The notes under the pieces are model-generated. The model saw nothing but the letters and a program-made list of their open reading frames with translations, made no database searches and was not told the origin of the DNA. Positions 1-9,700 of a stretch of DNA of 63,831 nucleotides are shown piece by piece (positions within the stretch are counted from its first letter, which is position 1; every line of letters starts with the position of its first letter). Source of the stretch: Gemmatimonadota bacterium (GTDB lineage Bacteria; Gemmatimonadota; Gemmatimonadetes; Gemmatimonadales; GWC2-71-9); assembly GCA_020350425.1 (NCBI GenBank), contig CP070716.1:1966837-2030667 (forward strand). The letters run 5' to 3'. The position numbers were made by a program, and so were the translations under genes.

Positions 1-750
1 AGCGCCGAGCGCCGGCTCGACCAGCTGCGCGCGGTGCAGCCCGCGATGGCGCTCGAGGTCGAGGCCCTGGTGGCCCTCACCCCGTTCCGGCTCGCGACGC
101 GCGCGGAGCTCGAGGACCTGCGGGAGCGCCTCGAGAACTTCGACGCGGACGCGGTCCCACCGAGCGTCTCGCAGGGCGTGTGGTTCTCGGCGGCGAACGG
201 CCTGCACCCGTTGCTGCGGTCGTACCTGCTCGGGGTGGTGAGCGCGCGGTTGGGCGATCGTGAAGCGGCTCGGCGCTATGCGGCGGAGGCCGCGCGCCTG
301 CGCGTGCCGCCGTCGACCGGCTCGCTGCAGGACGACATCGTGCGCCGCGTGCGCGCCACCGCCGCGCTCGCGTCGGGCGATACCGCTGCCGCACTGGCAC
401 AGCTCGAAGGGATGCGCTTCCAGGTGTGGCACCAGCTGAGCATCGCCTCGCCACTCATCTCGGGGGCCGCCGAGCGCTACCTGCTCGCCACGTTGCTGGA
501 GCAGGCGGGCAGAGATGCGGAGGCCATCCGGTGGTACGGTACGTTCGAGGGACTCGCGGGGCACGATCGGCTGTACGCGGCTCCGGCGCACTCTCGCCGA
601 GGCACGATCTACGAGCAGCTCGGCGATCGCGAGCGGGCGGAGCTGCACTACCGGCGGTTCGCGGCGCTGTGGCGCGACGCCGATTCGGAGTTCCAGCCGA
701 TGGTGGAGGAGGCAGAGGGCGCACTGGCGCGGTTGGCGAGCGAGCCCTGA
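1..750 (+). CDS. C-terminal part of a TPR-repeat protein (5' end outside window)
   Basis: The frame is open from the first base, so only the last 249 residues are present and the true start lies upstream. The visible part is almost wholly helical. It carries degenerate tetratricopeptide-like pairs, for example around LLEQAGRDAEAIRWYGTFEG and GTIYEQLGDRERAELHYRRF near the end. No catalytic motif is seen. TPR tails of this sort are attached to kinases, transcription activators and secretion factors, so the role cannot be told from this fragment. It converges on the leftward yggU gene with an 11-nt gap. Confidence 0.8.
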   Translation, partial: SAERRLDQLRAVQPAMALEVEALVALTPFRLATRAELEDLRERLENFDADAVPPSVSQGVWFSAANGLHPLLRSYLLGVVSARLGDREAARRYAAEAARLRVPPSTGSLQDDIVRRVRATAALASGDTAAALAQLEGMRFQVWHQLSIASPLISGAAERYLLATLLEQAGRDAEAIRWYGTFEGLAGHDRLYAAPAHSRRGTIYEQLGDRERAELHYRRFAALWRDADSEFQPMVEEAEGALARLASEP

Positions 751-761
751 GCCCCCACCAC

Positions 762-1037
762 TCAGTCCAGCTCCAACAGCTTGATGACGTGCTCCCGCTC
801 GACCCCCTCGATCGCCACCCACTTGCGGCGCCCCGTCGCGCCGCTCACCACGCGCACGGCATCGCGGGCGATCCCCAACCGTTCGGCGAGGAACCGCACC
901 AGCTCCGCGTTGGCGGCTCCCCCGATCGGCGGGGCCGCCACCCGGATCTTGACGGCGTCGCCGTGCCACCCGACGACCTCGGTGGTTTTGGCCTTGGGCT
1001 GGACGTGGATGGTGAGAACGGTCGAGGGTGTGCGCAC
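762..1037 (-). CDS. yggU: DUF167/YggU family protein
   Basis: This 91-residue protein matches the small YggU (DUF167) family in length and in the conserved core VQPKAKTTEVVG ... APPIGGAANAELVRFLAERL followed by SGATGRRKWV. The GTG start at 1037 is chosen because it lies just past the yggT stop (2-nt gap) and begins right before the family homology; a longer open frame upstream runs back through yggT and is not real. Function of the family is unknown. It often follows yggT in genomes, as it does here, and it is the last gene of the otsB-GH65-yggT-yggU run. Confidence 0.85.
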   Translation of the reverse strand: MRTPSTVLTIHVQPKAKTTEVVGWHGDAVKIRVAAPPIGGAANAELVRFLAERLGIARDAVRVVSGATGRRKWVAIEGVEREHVIKLLELD

Positions 1038-1039
1038 CG

Positions 1040-1606
1040 CTAGATGAGGCTGAGGATGATGGCCTGCAGCACGATCAGCGCGAGCCATGCGATGATCGGG
1101 GTGATGTCGAACATCCCGACCCGAGGCACGACGCGCCTGAGCGGCTCCACGATCCAGTCGGTGAGCCAGTAGAAGGGCCGCATCCATCCGCGGTACCGTC
1201 CCACCCCGAACCACGAGCCGATCACGCGCACGATGAGCGCGACGATGATGAGCTGGGTCGCGTAGTAGACCACCAGTCGCGCGATGCCGCGCGGACCCGC
1301 CGCCACGGCGCCCGCGCTCCGCAGCACCGTCAGGGCGACCCATTGGGCTCCGGTGAGTACCAGGATGCCGCCCACAACCGTCACACCGAGCAACCACCAC
1401 GGCGCGTGCTGCGGGTTTCGCCCTCGCTTGAGGAGCCACGTCTCGAACGGGGCGAGGAGGGGATCGGTGGTCCTGCGAATGAGTTGCCCCAGGCGACTGA
1501 AGGGGTTGAGGCGGCGCGTTTGAATCGCCCACGAGCCGACGGCAACCGCCGTGCTCGCGACCAGCACCGCGAAAACGGCATAGCGCAGGACGTCATACCA
1601 GTTCAT
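1040..1606 (-). CDS. yggT: YggT family integral membrane protein
   Basis: The 188-residue product has about four hydrophobic segments (roughly residues 6-26, 68-92, 102-125 and 165-188) and two copies of the YggT pattern of a TM segment followed by a polar stretch with P-x-x-P-F and RR. The second copy is near RGWMRPFYWLTDWIVEPLRR. Family members act at the inner membrane; a role in osmotic or division-related processes has been suggested but the mechanism is not known. The ATG at 1606 overlaps the GH65 stop as ATGA, so the two are probably translationally coupled. It is followed at once by yggU. Confidence 0.85.
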   Translation of the reverse strand: MNWYDVLRYAVFAVLVASTAVAVGSWAIQTRRLNPFSRLGQLIRRTTDPLLAPFETWLLKRGRNPQHAPWWLLGVTVVGGILVLTGAQWVALTVLRSAGAVAAGPRGIARLVVYYATQLIIVALIVRVIGSWFGVGRYRGWMRPFYWLTDWIVEPLRRVVPRVGMFDITPIIAWLALIVLQAIILSLI

Positions 1607-4014
1607 CGCAACACCACCCTCTTGGTTTCGCCTGGCACGAGCTGGTGCAGCTCGTCGCGTACCTGGATCTTGATGGGGGCCGCCATCGAGGGGAGCGACG
1701 TGATCTCGAGGCGCTCGGGGGTCATGTCGAGCTTGAGGCAGTGCCCGCGGTAGCAGATGCGCAGCTGCAGATCCCGGAGTTCCTTGGGAAGCCGCGGGTT
1801 GAGCCAGAGCGTGTCGTCGCGCAGCACGATGCCGCTGTAGCAGCGCTGCACGAGGTCCACGGTTCCGGCCATCGCTCCCAGATGAATCCCCTCCGCGGTG
1901 GTGCCGCCCTGGATGTCCGCCACGTCGCTTTCCAGCGCCTCCACGAACAGCTCCCACGATCCGGGGCGGTCCTCGCGCGCGAGGACCCAGGAGCTCACCA
2001 CCCGGCTCAGGGTGGAGCCGTGCGACGTCCGCGCGTCGTAGTAGTCGATGTTCTTGGGAATCATGCCGTGGTCGAAGTCGTAGCCGAGGCGGTCGAACAG
2101 CTCCTCGAGCATCTCGGCCGAGAAGAGGTAGAACAGCATCATCACGTCGGCCTGCTTGGAGAGCTTGTAGCGGTTCGGCGTGTCGCCCTCCGCCTCGAGA
2201 ATGCGGTCGAGCCGGTGGATGTCACCGTACTTCTCGCGATACCCCTCCCAGTCCAGCTCCTCCAGCTTCTCGTAACCTTCGAACTGGCTGATGATCCCGC
2301 CGTCGTGGAAGCAGACCTTCATCTTGCGGGAGATGTCCTCCCAGTGCTCGATCTCGTCGGGGCGCACCACGAGCTTCTCGCACAGCTCATCCCGCTTGTC
2401 GTATGGCAGCGCGTAGAAGATCTCCAGGGCGCGCCACAACACCCACGCGGCCATGAGGTTGGTGTAGGCGTTGTTGTTGAGTCCCGGCTCTCCGTTGTCG
2501 GGGTACCCGTCGTGATACTCGTCCGGACCCATGACCCCCAGGATCTCGTAGCGGTCGATCTCCTCGTTGTAGCTGGCCAGGCACGCCCAGAAGCGGGCGA
2601 TCTCGATCAACATCTCGGCGCCGAAGAACGCCATGAACTGTACGTCGCCCGTCACCTGATAGTAGTGCCAGATGTTGTAGGCGATGGCGGCGTTGACGTG
2701 GCGCTGCAGGTGACTGTGGTCGGGGAGCCAGCGGCCCGACTTGGGATTGAGGTGCACCTGCTGTGTTTCCTCGCGGCCGTTGCTGCCGCTCTGCCAGGGG
2801 TACATGGCGCCGAGGCACCCAGCCGCGCGAGCGGCGGCCCGCGCCTCGGGCAGGCGGCGATAGCGGTAGCGCAGCAGCGCGCGCGAGATCTCCGGCATGC
2901 GGAGGTTGAGGAAGGGGAAGATGTAGAGCTCGTCCCAGAAGATGTGCCCGCGGTAGGCCTCGCCGTGCAGGCCGCGGGCCGGCACCCCGACGTCCAGCTC
3001 GATGGAGTGGAGTGAGACCGTCACGAGCAGGTGGAACACGTGCAGCCGGAGCACCAGCGCCGTGTGTTCCGCGTGCCGGTTCGGCACGTCGGCCTTCATC
3101 CCGATGTCGAACCGGTTCCACAGGTGCTTCCAGGCGTTGGCGTGGGTCTTGAGCAGGGCACCGAAGCTCCCCTGGCGGGAGATGGCCGTGCGGGCCTCGA
3201 GACCGCACTCCGTGATGGCTCGGTCGCGGGAGGAGTAGAAGGTGACGACCTTGTCCAGCGTGATCGCCACATTCGGCTCGACGTCGACCGTGAACTCGTG
3301 CGCGATGTAGCCCGGCCGCTCGATCAAGCGGCGCTCGACGGGCTCGAGCCTCCCGCTGCGGTAGACGCGGGTCCGGGCCGCCTGCGCGATCTCGATGTGC
3401 GACTGGCTGGTTTCGACCTTGAGATAGACCGTCTCGTCGTCTACCGGGGCGGCCTGCAGCGGTACGAGATGCTGGCTGTTGAGCTGCCGGTAGCGCGGCA
3501 CCCCGCCGTTGATCACCGTGCCGTCGAGGGCCGAGCGCACCTCGAGCCTCCCCGACCAGTTTCGCGGCGTCACAGTGGTATCGAGCGCGCAGACGTGTGG
3601 ATCACCCATGTGCACCAGGCGCCGGTGCTCCAGCGTGGTCTCCCGTCCGGCCACGTCGCGGAACCGCACGGTCCGGAACAGCGCTCCCTGCCTGACGTCC
3701 AGACGCTGCTCGTACTCGAGGATCTCCACCTGCCGGAGGTCGAACCACGCCCCGTCCTCGATGCGGAACGTGAGCAGCAGCCAGTTGGGCAGATTGACGA
3801 GGTCCTCGTTCTCGATGACGCGGCCGGCCATCTCCGTGGCGAGGCGGTTGTAGCCGCCGGCCATGTAGGTCCCGGGGTAGTGGACGCCGTCGGCGCTCAC
3901 TTCGGCCGCCGCGCCCCGCGTGGCGAAGTAGCCGTTGCCGAGGGTGCAGAGCGCTTCCCGGAGCCCCTCCTCCTCGGGGACGAACCGGTCGTAGACGAGC
4001 GTCCAGCCGTCCAT
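1603..4014 (-). CDS. Glycoside hydrolase family 65 disaccharide phosphorylase (maltose/trehalose/kojibiose type)
   Basis: This 803-residue protein has the normal GH65 size and order: an N-terminal beta-sandwich (about 10-260), an (alpha/alpha)6 catalytic barrel (about 310-690) and a small C-terminal beta domain. The catalytic acid lies in MGPDEYHDGYPDN (Glu499), followed by the family NNNAYTN stretch. The phosphate-loop signature THGSTLS is near residue 660. GH65 enzymes usually break alpha-linked glucose disaccharides with phosphate to give beta-glucose 1-phosphate; substrate specificity cannot be read from the sequence. The ATG overlaps the stop of the trehalose-phosphatase gene (TGATG), so a trehalose-linked role is likely but inferred. 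No signal peptide; cytoplasmic. Confidence 0.9.
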   Translation of the reverse strand: MDGWTLVYDRFVPEEEGLREALCTLGNGYFATRGAAAEVSADGVHYPGTYMAGGYNRLATEMAGRVIENEDLVNLPNWLLLTFRIEDGAWFDLRQVEILEYEQRLDVRQGALFRTVRFRDVAGRETTLEHRRLVHMGDPHVCALDTTVTPRNWSGRLEVRSALDGTVINGGVPRYRQLNSQHLVPLQAAPVDDETVYLKVETSQSHIEIAQAARTRVYRSGRLEPVERRLIERPGYIAHEFTVDVEPNVAITLDKVVTFYSSRDRAITECGLEARTAISRQGSFGALLKTHANAWKHLWNRFDIGMKADVPNRHAEHTALVLRLHVFHLLVTVSLHSIELDVGVPARGLHGEAYRGHIFWDELYIFPFLNLRMPEISRALLRYRYRRLPEARAAARAAGCLGAMYPWQSGSNGREETQQVHLNPKSGRWLPDHSHLQRHVNAAIAYNIWHYYQVTGDVQFMAFFGAEMLIEIARFWACLASYNEEIDRYEILGVMGPDEYHDGYPDNGEPGLNNNAYTNLMAAWVLWRALEIFYALPYDKRDELCEKLVVRPDEIEHWEDISRKMKVCFHDGGIISQFEGYEKLEELDWEGYREKYGDIHRLDRILEAEGDTPNRYKLSKQADVMMLFYLFSAEMLEELFDRLGYDFDHGMIPKNIDYYDARTSHGSTLSRVVSSWVLAREDRPGSWELFVEALESDVADIQGGTTAEGIHLGAMAGTVDLVQRCYSGIVLRDDTLWLNPRLPKELRDLQLRICYRGHCLKLDMTPERLEITSLPSMAAPIKIQVRDELHQLVPGETKRVVLR

Positions 4015-4808
4015 CAGGGCGCGGCCTTCACGGCTGCGATCAGGTGTTGCAGGAACACCCGAGCCTCTTCGGGATCGCGCAGCAGGTAGTGCGCGCGAGT
4101 CTCGTCCGGCCGCTCCGCCACGAGGATGCCGATACCGCGCCCCTCCAGAACGCGGAAGGCGTCCTCATCGGTCTCGTCGTCTCCCAGGTAGAAGGGGAGC
4201 ACTTCAGGGGCGTCCAGCTGCAGGGCCTGCAGCAGCCAGGTGACCGCCTTGCCCTTGTCCCACGCGATGCCCGGCCGCAGCTCGTAGACCTTCTTCCCGC
4301 CGGTGCGACGCAGGTCGGGGTAGCTGGCCGCCACCTCCGCCATGGCCAGGCCGATCGCCAGGAGATCCTCCTCCGCCACCAGCCGGTAGTGCAGGGCGAC
4401 GGCGTACCTCTTCCGCTCGATCAGCACGCCCAGAATGTCGCCCACGCGCCGTTCGAGCTCCTCGGCGGCGGCCTGAAGGGATGGCCCGTAGCTGGCTCCT
4501 TCCTCGTGCCGCATCTTGAGCCCGTCCGGCCCCACGATGTCGAACCCGTGGCTGCCGGCGTACACGAGGCTGTCGATCTGCACCATGTTCTCCACGTCCT
4601 GGCGGTCGCGCCCGCTCACGATGGCCACGGGGCAGCGTGCGGCGAGGTCGTGCAAGGTGGTGCGCATCTCGTCCGAGAGCACGGCGAGCTCGGGGCGCGC
4701 GACGATGGGCGTGAGCGTGCCGTCGTAGTCGAGGAAGACGGCGGGCCGCCGGCCGGACAGCTGCCGGCGGATGCGGTCCAGGCTGTCGAGGGCTGCCGGA
4801 ATGGTCAT
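4014..4808 (-). CDS. otsB: Trehalose-6-phosphate phosphatase (HAD superfamily)
   Basis: The 264-residue protein has the HAD motifs of trehalose phosphatase: nucleophile LDYDGTLTPI (Asp27, Asp29), motif II SGRD, Lys in GGKKVYELRP, and motif IV YLGDDETDEDAF. It would remove phosphate from trehalose 6-phosphate to give trehalose. The ATG at 4808 is chosen over an in-frame ATG at 4874 because homology begins about 20 residues after it and a good promoter lies directly upstream. No otsA (synthase) is in the window, so the source of trehalose 6-phosphate must lie elsewhere. It is the first gene of a four-gene leftward operon ending in yggU. Confidence 0.88.
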   Translation of the reverse strand: MTIPAALDSLDRIRRQLSGRRPAVFLDYDGTLTPIVARPELAVLSDEMRTTLHDLAARCPVAIVSGRDRQDVENMVQIDSLVYAGSHGFDIVGPDGLKMRHEEGASYGPSLQAAAEELERRVGDILGVLIERKRYAVALHYRLVAEEDLLAIGLAMAEVAASYPDLRRTGGKKVYELRPGIAWDKGKAVTWLLQALQLDAPEVLPFYLGDDETDEDAFRVLEGRGIGILVAERPDETRAHYLLRDPEEARVFLQHLIAAVKAAP

Positions 4809-4817
4809 CTGACGCCA

Positions 4818-4847
4818 ATTGTCACGGCGCGGACCGGCCGCCGTCAA
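4818..4847 (-). promoter_or_regulatory. Candidate sigma70-type promoter of the otsB operon
   Basis: Read leftward, TTGACG (4847-4842) and GACAAT (4823-4818) are separated by 18 nt. The start codon of otsB begins only 9 nt after the -10 element, so transcription would begin at or within about three bases of the ATG, giving a leaderless or nearly leaderless message. No Shine-Dalgarno sequence is present, which agrees with that. Confidence 0.5.
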
Positions 4848-4848
4848 G

Positions 4849-4877
4849 GTGACGGGCCCGGTCCGCCGCTTCATATT
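4849..4877 (+). promoter_or_regulatory. Weak candidate promoter for the HDAC-like gene
   Basis: GTGACG (4849-4854) and CATATT (4872-4877) are 17 nt apart, each with two mismatches to consensus. They sit in the shared divergent region between otsB and the deacetylase-like gene, in one of the few AT-rich patches there. Support is positional only. Confidence 0.3.
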
Positions 4878-4946
4878 TGGCGTGCGGAACCGACCGAGCG
4901 AAGCGAGCTGAGCGTGGCGCAGAGATCCGGAACGACTACGGGCCGC

Positions 4947-6734
4947 ATGGCCCGCTGGCTGCGGTATACGCTACGGCCCCCCCAGGTATGCGTCGTGCAC
5001 CATCCCGACTACGCACACGCGGCGGCGGGAGCGCTGCTCGATCCCGCCCGCGCCGACAAGATCCTCGGCTTCCTCACCGACGAGCACCTGATCCGCCGTG
5101 GCGACGTGAGCCGGCCCATCGCCGCGTCGCTGGAGAACATCCTCCGGGTGCACTCGCCCGAGTACGTCGCGTCGCTCTCGGACCCCGAGGTCGTGAGCGC
5201 CATCATGGGCGTCCCGCTCGCCCCGCGCGCGTCCCAGGAGGCGCTCGACCTCATGCGGCTCATGGTCGGCGGCACCATCCAGGCGACCCGGATGGCGCTG
5301 CGAACGGGGAAGTCGGCGGTCCACCTGGGCGGGGGGTTTCACCACGCCACCCCCACCGAGGGCATGGGCTTCTGCGTGTTCAACGACGTGGCCGTGGCCG
5401 TCAAGCGGCTGCGGGCGAAGGGATTCGAGGAGCCGGTGCTCGTCGTGGATCTCGACCTGCACGACGGAAACGGCACCCGGGCGGCCTTCGCCGACGACGA
5501 GACGGTGTACACCTTCTCGATCCACAACGTCCCGTGGGACGAGGGCGAGGCGGTGGCGTCCACCAGCATCGCGCTGGGGAGCGACGTGACCGACGAGGTG
5601 TTTCTCGACGTGCTGCGGCGCGAGCTGCCAACGGTCGTCGAGCGCCACCGCCCGGGGCTCGTGATCTACGTGGCGGGGGTGGACGGCGCCGCGGGGGATG
5701 CCCTGGGCGACTGGCACCTGAGCGACAAGGGGCTGCTCGAGCGCGACCGCTTCGTAGTGCACCAGGTGCGGCAGAACGGCCAATCCGCGCCGCTGGTGGT
5801 GGTGCTGGCTGGGGGCTACGGGGCGTCGGCGTGGCGCCATTCGGCCCGATTCCTCGGCTGGCTGGTGAGCGGTAGTGTGGTCGAGCCGCCGGACGCCGCG
5901 GAAATCCTGGTGCGGCAATACCGCGAGATCTCGAAGCGATGGGATGCGGCGCAGCGAGAGACGCGCGATGAGAATGACTGGGGGCTCACCGAGGAGGACA
6001 TCGCCGGCCTCGTGACCCATGTGGACTCACGCTTCCTGGGACACTTCACGCGGCACGCCATGGAGCTGCAGTTGCAGCAGTTGGGCTTCCTGGATCACGT
6101 GCGCTCCCGGGGCTTCGGCAACCCCGCCATCACGCTCGACGCACCAGCCGGCCTCGGACAGACGCTGCGCATCTACGGCGATCCGTCGCACGCCGCTCTC
6201 CTGATGGAGCTGAAGGCGGGGCGCAGCCGCAGCATGGTGCCGGGCCACGAGGTGATCGAGATCGAATGGCTCCTGCTCCAGAACCCACGGGGCCACTTCC
6301 ACGAGGCACGCCAGCAGCTCCCCGGGCAGTCGCATCCCGGGCTCGGCCTGATGCGGCACGTGGCGGCGTGGCTGGTGGTGGTGTGCGAGCGCCTCTCACT
6401 CGACGGCATCGCGTTCGTGCCGTCGCAGTACTACATGGCGGCGGTGGGCCGCCGACACCTCAAGTTCGTGGAGCCCGCGCGCCAGGCGCGCTTCGAGGCG
6501 CTCCGGCATGCGTTGCGTGGGATGGAGCTTGCGGAGGCGAACCGCGCCGTGAACGGCGGGTGGCTCGAGGATGCGCGCACGGGGGAGCGTGTGGGGTGGG
6601 AGCCCGCGACCATGGTCGTTGCCGTGAGCGAGGGACTCGCCGCCCAACTGACGAGCCCGGCCTACCAGGAGGCGGTAGAGCGGGCTCGTGAGCGCTACGC
6701 CTTTCGGCTCCGCGCGGAGCCGTCTCCCGATTAG
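4947..6734 (+). CDS. Histone deacetylase/acetoin-utilisation superfamily protein with extra C-terminal domain
   Basis: Residues about 10-320 have the zinc-dependent deacetylase fold: tandem histidines in GGGFHHATPTEGMGFC, metal ligands in VVDLDLHDGNGT (D-x-H), a third ligand in YVAGVDGAAGD and the glycine loop VLAGGYG. Bacterial relatives deacetylate acetyl-lysine, acetylpolyamines or other small amides. The remaining 275 or so residues form a separate domain that I do not recognise; it is mixed alpha/beta without membrane segments. The ATG at 4947 is the start nearest the homology; a GTG 32 nt upstream (4915) is possible. Its TAG stop overlaps the stop of the convergent kgd gene. The substrate is unknown. 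Confidence 0.8.
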   Translation: MARWLRYTLRPPQVCVVHHPDYAHAAAGALLDPARADKILGFLTDEHLIRRGDVSRPIAASLENILRVHSPEYVASLSDPEVVSAIMGVPLAPRASQEALDLMRLMVGGTIQATRMALRTGKSAVHLGGGFHHATPTEGMGFCVFNDVAVAVKRLRAKGFEEPVLVVDLDLHDGNGTRAAFADDETVYTFSIHNVPWDEGEAVASTSIALGSDVTDEVFLDVLRRELPTVVERHRPGLVIYVAGVDGAAGDALGDWHLSDKGLLERDRFVVHQVRQNGQSAPLVVVLAGGYGASAWRHSARFLGWLVSGSVVEPPDAAEILVRQYREISKRWDAAQRETRDENDWGLTEEDIAGLVTHVDSRFLGHFTRHAMELQLQQLGFLDHVRSRGFGNPAITLDAPAGLGQTLRIYGDPSHAALLMELKAGRSRSMVPGHEVIEIEWLLLQNPRGHFHEARQQLPGQSHPGLGLMRHVAAWLVVVCERLSLDGIAFVPSQYYMAAVGRRHLKFVEPARQARFEALRHALRGMELAEANRAVNGGWLEDARTGERVGWEPATMVVAVSEGLAAQLTSPAYQEAVERARERYAFRLRAEPSPD

Positions 6735-9700
6735 CCCAGCGCCTCGCTCACCAGCCGCTGCTGCTCGGCCTGGTGCGCGGCGGGGTACCCCTCGGCAGGG
6801 CTCGAGCGCTCGGGCCGCGACACGTAGCGCACGGCGACGGCGGGTTCCGCCAGCGCCGTGAGTTGCGGCACGACCCACTTGCGGGCGCCCATGTTCATCG
6901 GCTCCTCCTGCAGCCAGACGATCTCCTCGAGCCTCGGGTAGGACGCGATGAGCTGGTGCAGGTGGCCCTCCGGGAACGGGTACAGCAGCTCGATGCGCCC
7001 GATCGCGACCTGCGGTGCCGCGGCGCGCCGCTCCGATGCGACGATGTCGTAGTAGACCTTGCCGGCGCAGAGGACGAGGCGCCGCACGTCGTCGCGCGAT
7101 CCCGGGAGCGCCGGATCGTCGAGCACCGGGTGGAACTCCCCCGATGACAGCTCGTCCAGGCGCGAGGTGGCCTGTGGCAGCCGCAGCAGGCTCTTGGGGG
7201 TCATGACGATGAGCGGACGCGGCTCCTCGTGCCTGGCCTGGCGTCTGAGCAGGTGGAAGTACTGTGCCGGGGTCGAGCAGTTTGCCACCCGGATGTTTCC
7301 CTCCGCGCCGAGGGCGAGGTAGCGCTCCAGCCGCGCGCTCGAGTGCTCGGGCCCCTGGCCCTCGTACCCGTGGGGTAACAGCAGGGTGAGGCGCGACGTC
7401 TGCCCCCACTTGGCGAGGCCCGCGATGATGAACTGGTCGATGATCACCTCGGCCGCGTTGGCGAAGTCGCCGAACTGCGCCTCCCACAGGACCAGCGTGT
7501 AGGGTGCGGCGACGCTGTAGCCGTACTCGAAGCCCATCGCGGCGTACTCCGAGAGCGGCGAGTTGTGCAGCTCGAAGGGCGCCCGCGACGTGGAGAGATG
7601 CTGGATCGGTGTGAATGGCGCGCCGGTCTCGCTGTCGAACAGCGTGAGGTGCCGCTGGCTGAAGGTACCGCGCACCGTATCCTGCCCCACCATGCGCAGG
7701 GAGATGCCGTCGGCCAGGAGGGACGCCAACGCCAGCGCCTCCGCGTGGGCCCAGTCGAGCCCGCCGTCCTCCTGCACCACGGTGAGCCGCCGGTCGAGCA
7801 CGCGCTGCAGCTTGCGGTTCACCTGGAAGTCGTCGGGCGTGGAGAGGAGCTCCTCGTTCAGCTTGTACAGAACATCCCGCTCCACTGCCGTCTCGGGCTC
7901 GGTGGCGGTGATCCACATGCCCGTGATGCGGTCGGGCTCCTGACCTTCCTCCTCGGCCCCCGCGACATCCGCCTTGAGCTTGGCCTGTGTCTCGGTGAGC
8001 TCCTGGTAAACCTGCTCCGCCAGCTGCGCCGCGTGCTCCTCCGTCACGACGCGCTGGGCAGCCAGCTGTCGCGCGTACAGTTCGCGCACCGTGGGGTGGT
8101 CGTCGATTCGCCGGTACATGAGCGGCTGGGTGTAGCGCGGCTCGTCGCCCTCGTTGTGGCCGTGCCGGCGGTAGCCGACCAGGTTGATCACCACGTCGTG
8201 GCGGAACTTGCGGCGGTACATCATCGCCAGGCGCACCGCCGCCAGGCACGCCTCCGGATCGTCGGCGTTCACGTGCACGATAGGCACGTCGAAGCCCTTG
8301 GCGAGGTCACTCGCGAAGTCGGTGCTGCGCGCGTCACGCGGGTCGGTGGTGAAGCCCACCTGGTTGTTGGCGATGATGTGCAGCGTGCCGCCGGTGCCGT
8401 AGCCGTCCAGCCGGGCAAGGTTGATGGTCTCGGCCACCACGCCCTGTGCCGCAAAGGCGGCATCACCGTGGATCAGGATGGGCAGCACCCGCACCGGATC
8501 GTGATCGATCTGGACGCCGGTGCGGTTGGTCTGACGGGCGCGGGCGTTGCCTTCCACCACCGGGTCCACCGCCTCGAGGTGGCTCGGGTTGGGCAGCAGC
8601 GAGACGGCCACCTTCTCTCCGCGCCACGTCTCGAAGATGCCGTCGGCGGCGTGATGGTACTTCACGTCGCCGGTTCCGCCCAGGGGCGTGAGGGTCTCCT
8701 CGACCTCACGCCCACCTTCGAATTCGGCAAACAGCGTCTCGTAGGGAACGCCGACGATGTGGGCCAGCACGTTCAACCGCCCGCGGTGGGCCATGCCGAT
8801 CACCGACTCGCAGGTCGCCTCGTCGGCCGCCAGGTCGAGCGCGCGGTGCAGCATCGGCACCAGCATGTCCAACCCCTCGATGCCGAACCGCTTGTGCCCG
8901 AGGTAGTTGCGGTGGAGGAAACGCTCCAGGGCATCCACGTGCGTCAGCTCGCCGAGCAGGGCATGGCGCTCCTCGTCCGACAGCGGGTACCGGTGCTCGC
9001 CCGACTCGATCACGCGCCTGAGCCACACCCGCTCGTCGTGGCTGGCGATGTGCTCGATCTCGTACGCGATCGTGCCGCAGTAGATCTCGCGCAAGCGCGG
9101 CAGCACGTCCTCGAGCGTCTCGCCCCCGACGTACACGCGCAGCACGTCGGCCGGGATCTGACGCATGATCTGCGGTGTGAGATCCAGGTTGGCGGGGTCG
9201 AGCGACGGGTCGCCTCTGGGCTCGGTGCCGAGCGGGTCGAGCTGCGCCGCCAGGTAGCCGTGGGTGCGGTGGGCACGGACCAGCGACATGGCCGCGGCCA
9301 CGTGATACAGCATATCCTGCGACAGGCCCTCGGCGGCCGGCACGACCGGCGCGCCCGGCTTGGGCGCCACGGGCATCCCTGCCGAGACGGCCGCTTCGGC
9401 GGCGGCGAGCGTGGCCGCGTCGATCTCCATCGCGGCCGCGATCGTACGGTAGAACGCGTCCTCTGCCTGCAGCAGACGGTCCACCAACAGGAGAAACTCG
9501 CCCGACTCGGCGCCCTGGATGATGCGGTGGTCGTAGGTGCTCGTCACCGTCATCAGCTTGGCGCCGGCCACATCGCGGATCGCGCCCGTGGCGATGATCG
9601 ACCCCTGGCCCTTCATGAGACGCGGCACGGAAGCCACGGTCCCGATGGTGCCGGGATTGGTGAGCGTGATGGTCCCGCCCATGTACGCATCGGGCAGCAG

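Noticed and set aside
4044..4946. N-terminal extension of the HDAC-like gene across otsB
   Set aside because: The frame is open only because of GC bias on the strand opposite otsB; homology starts after 4947.
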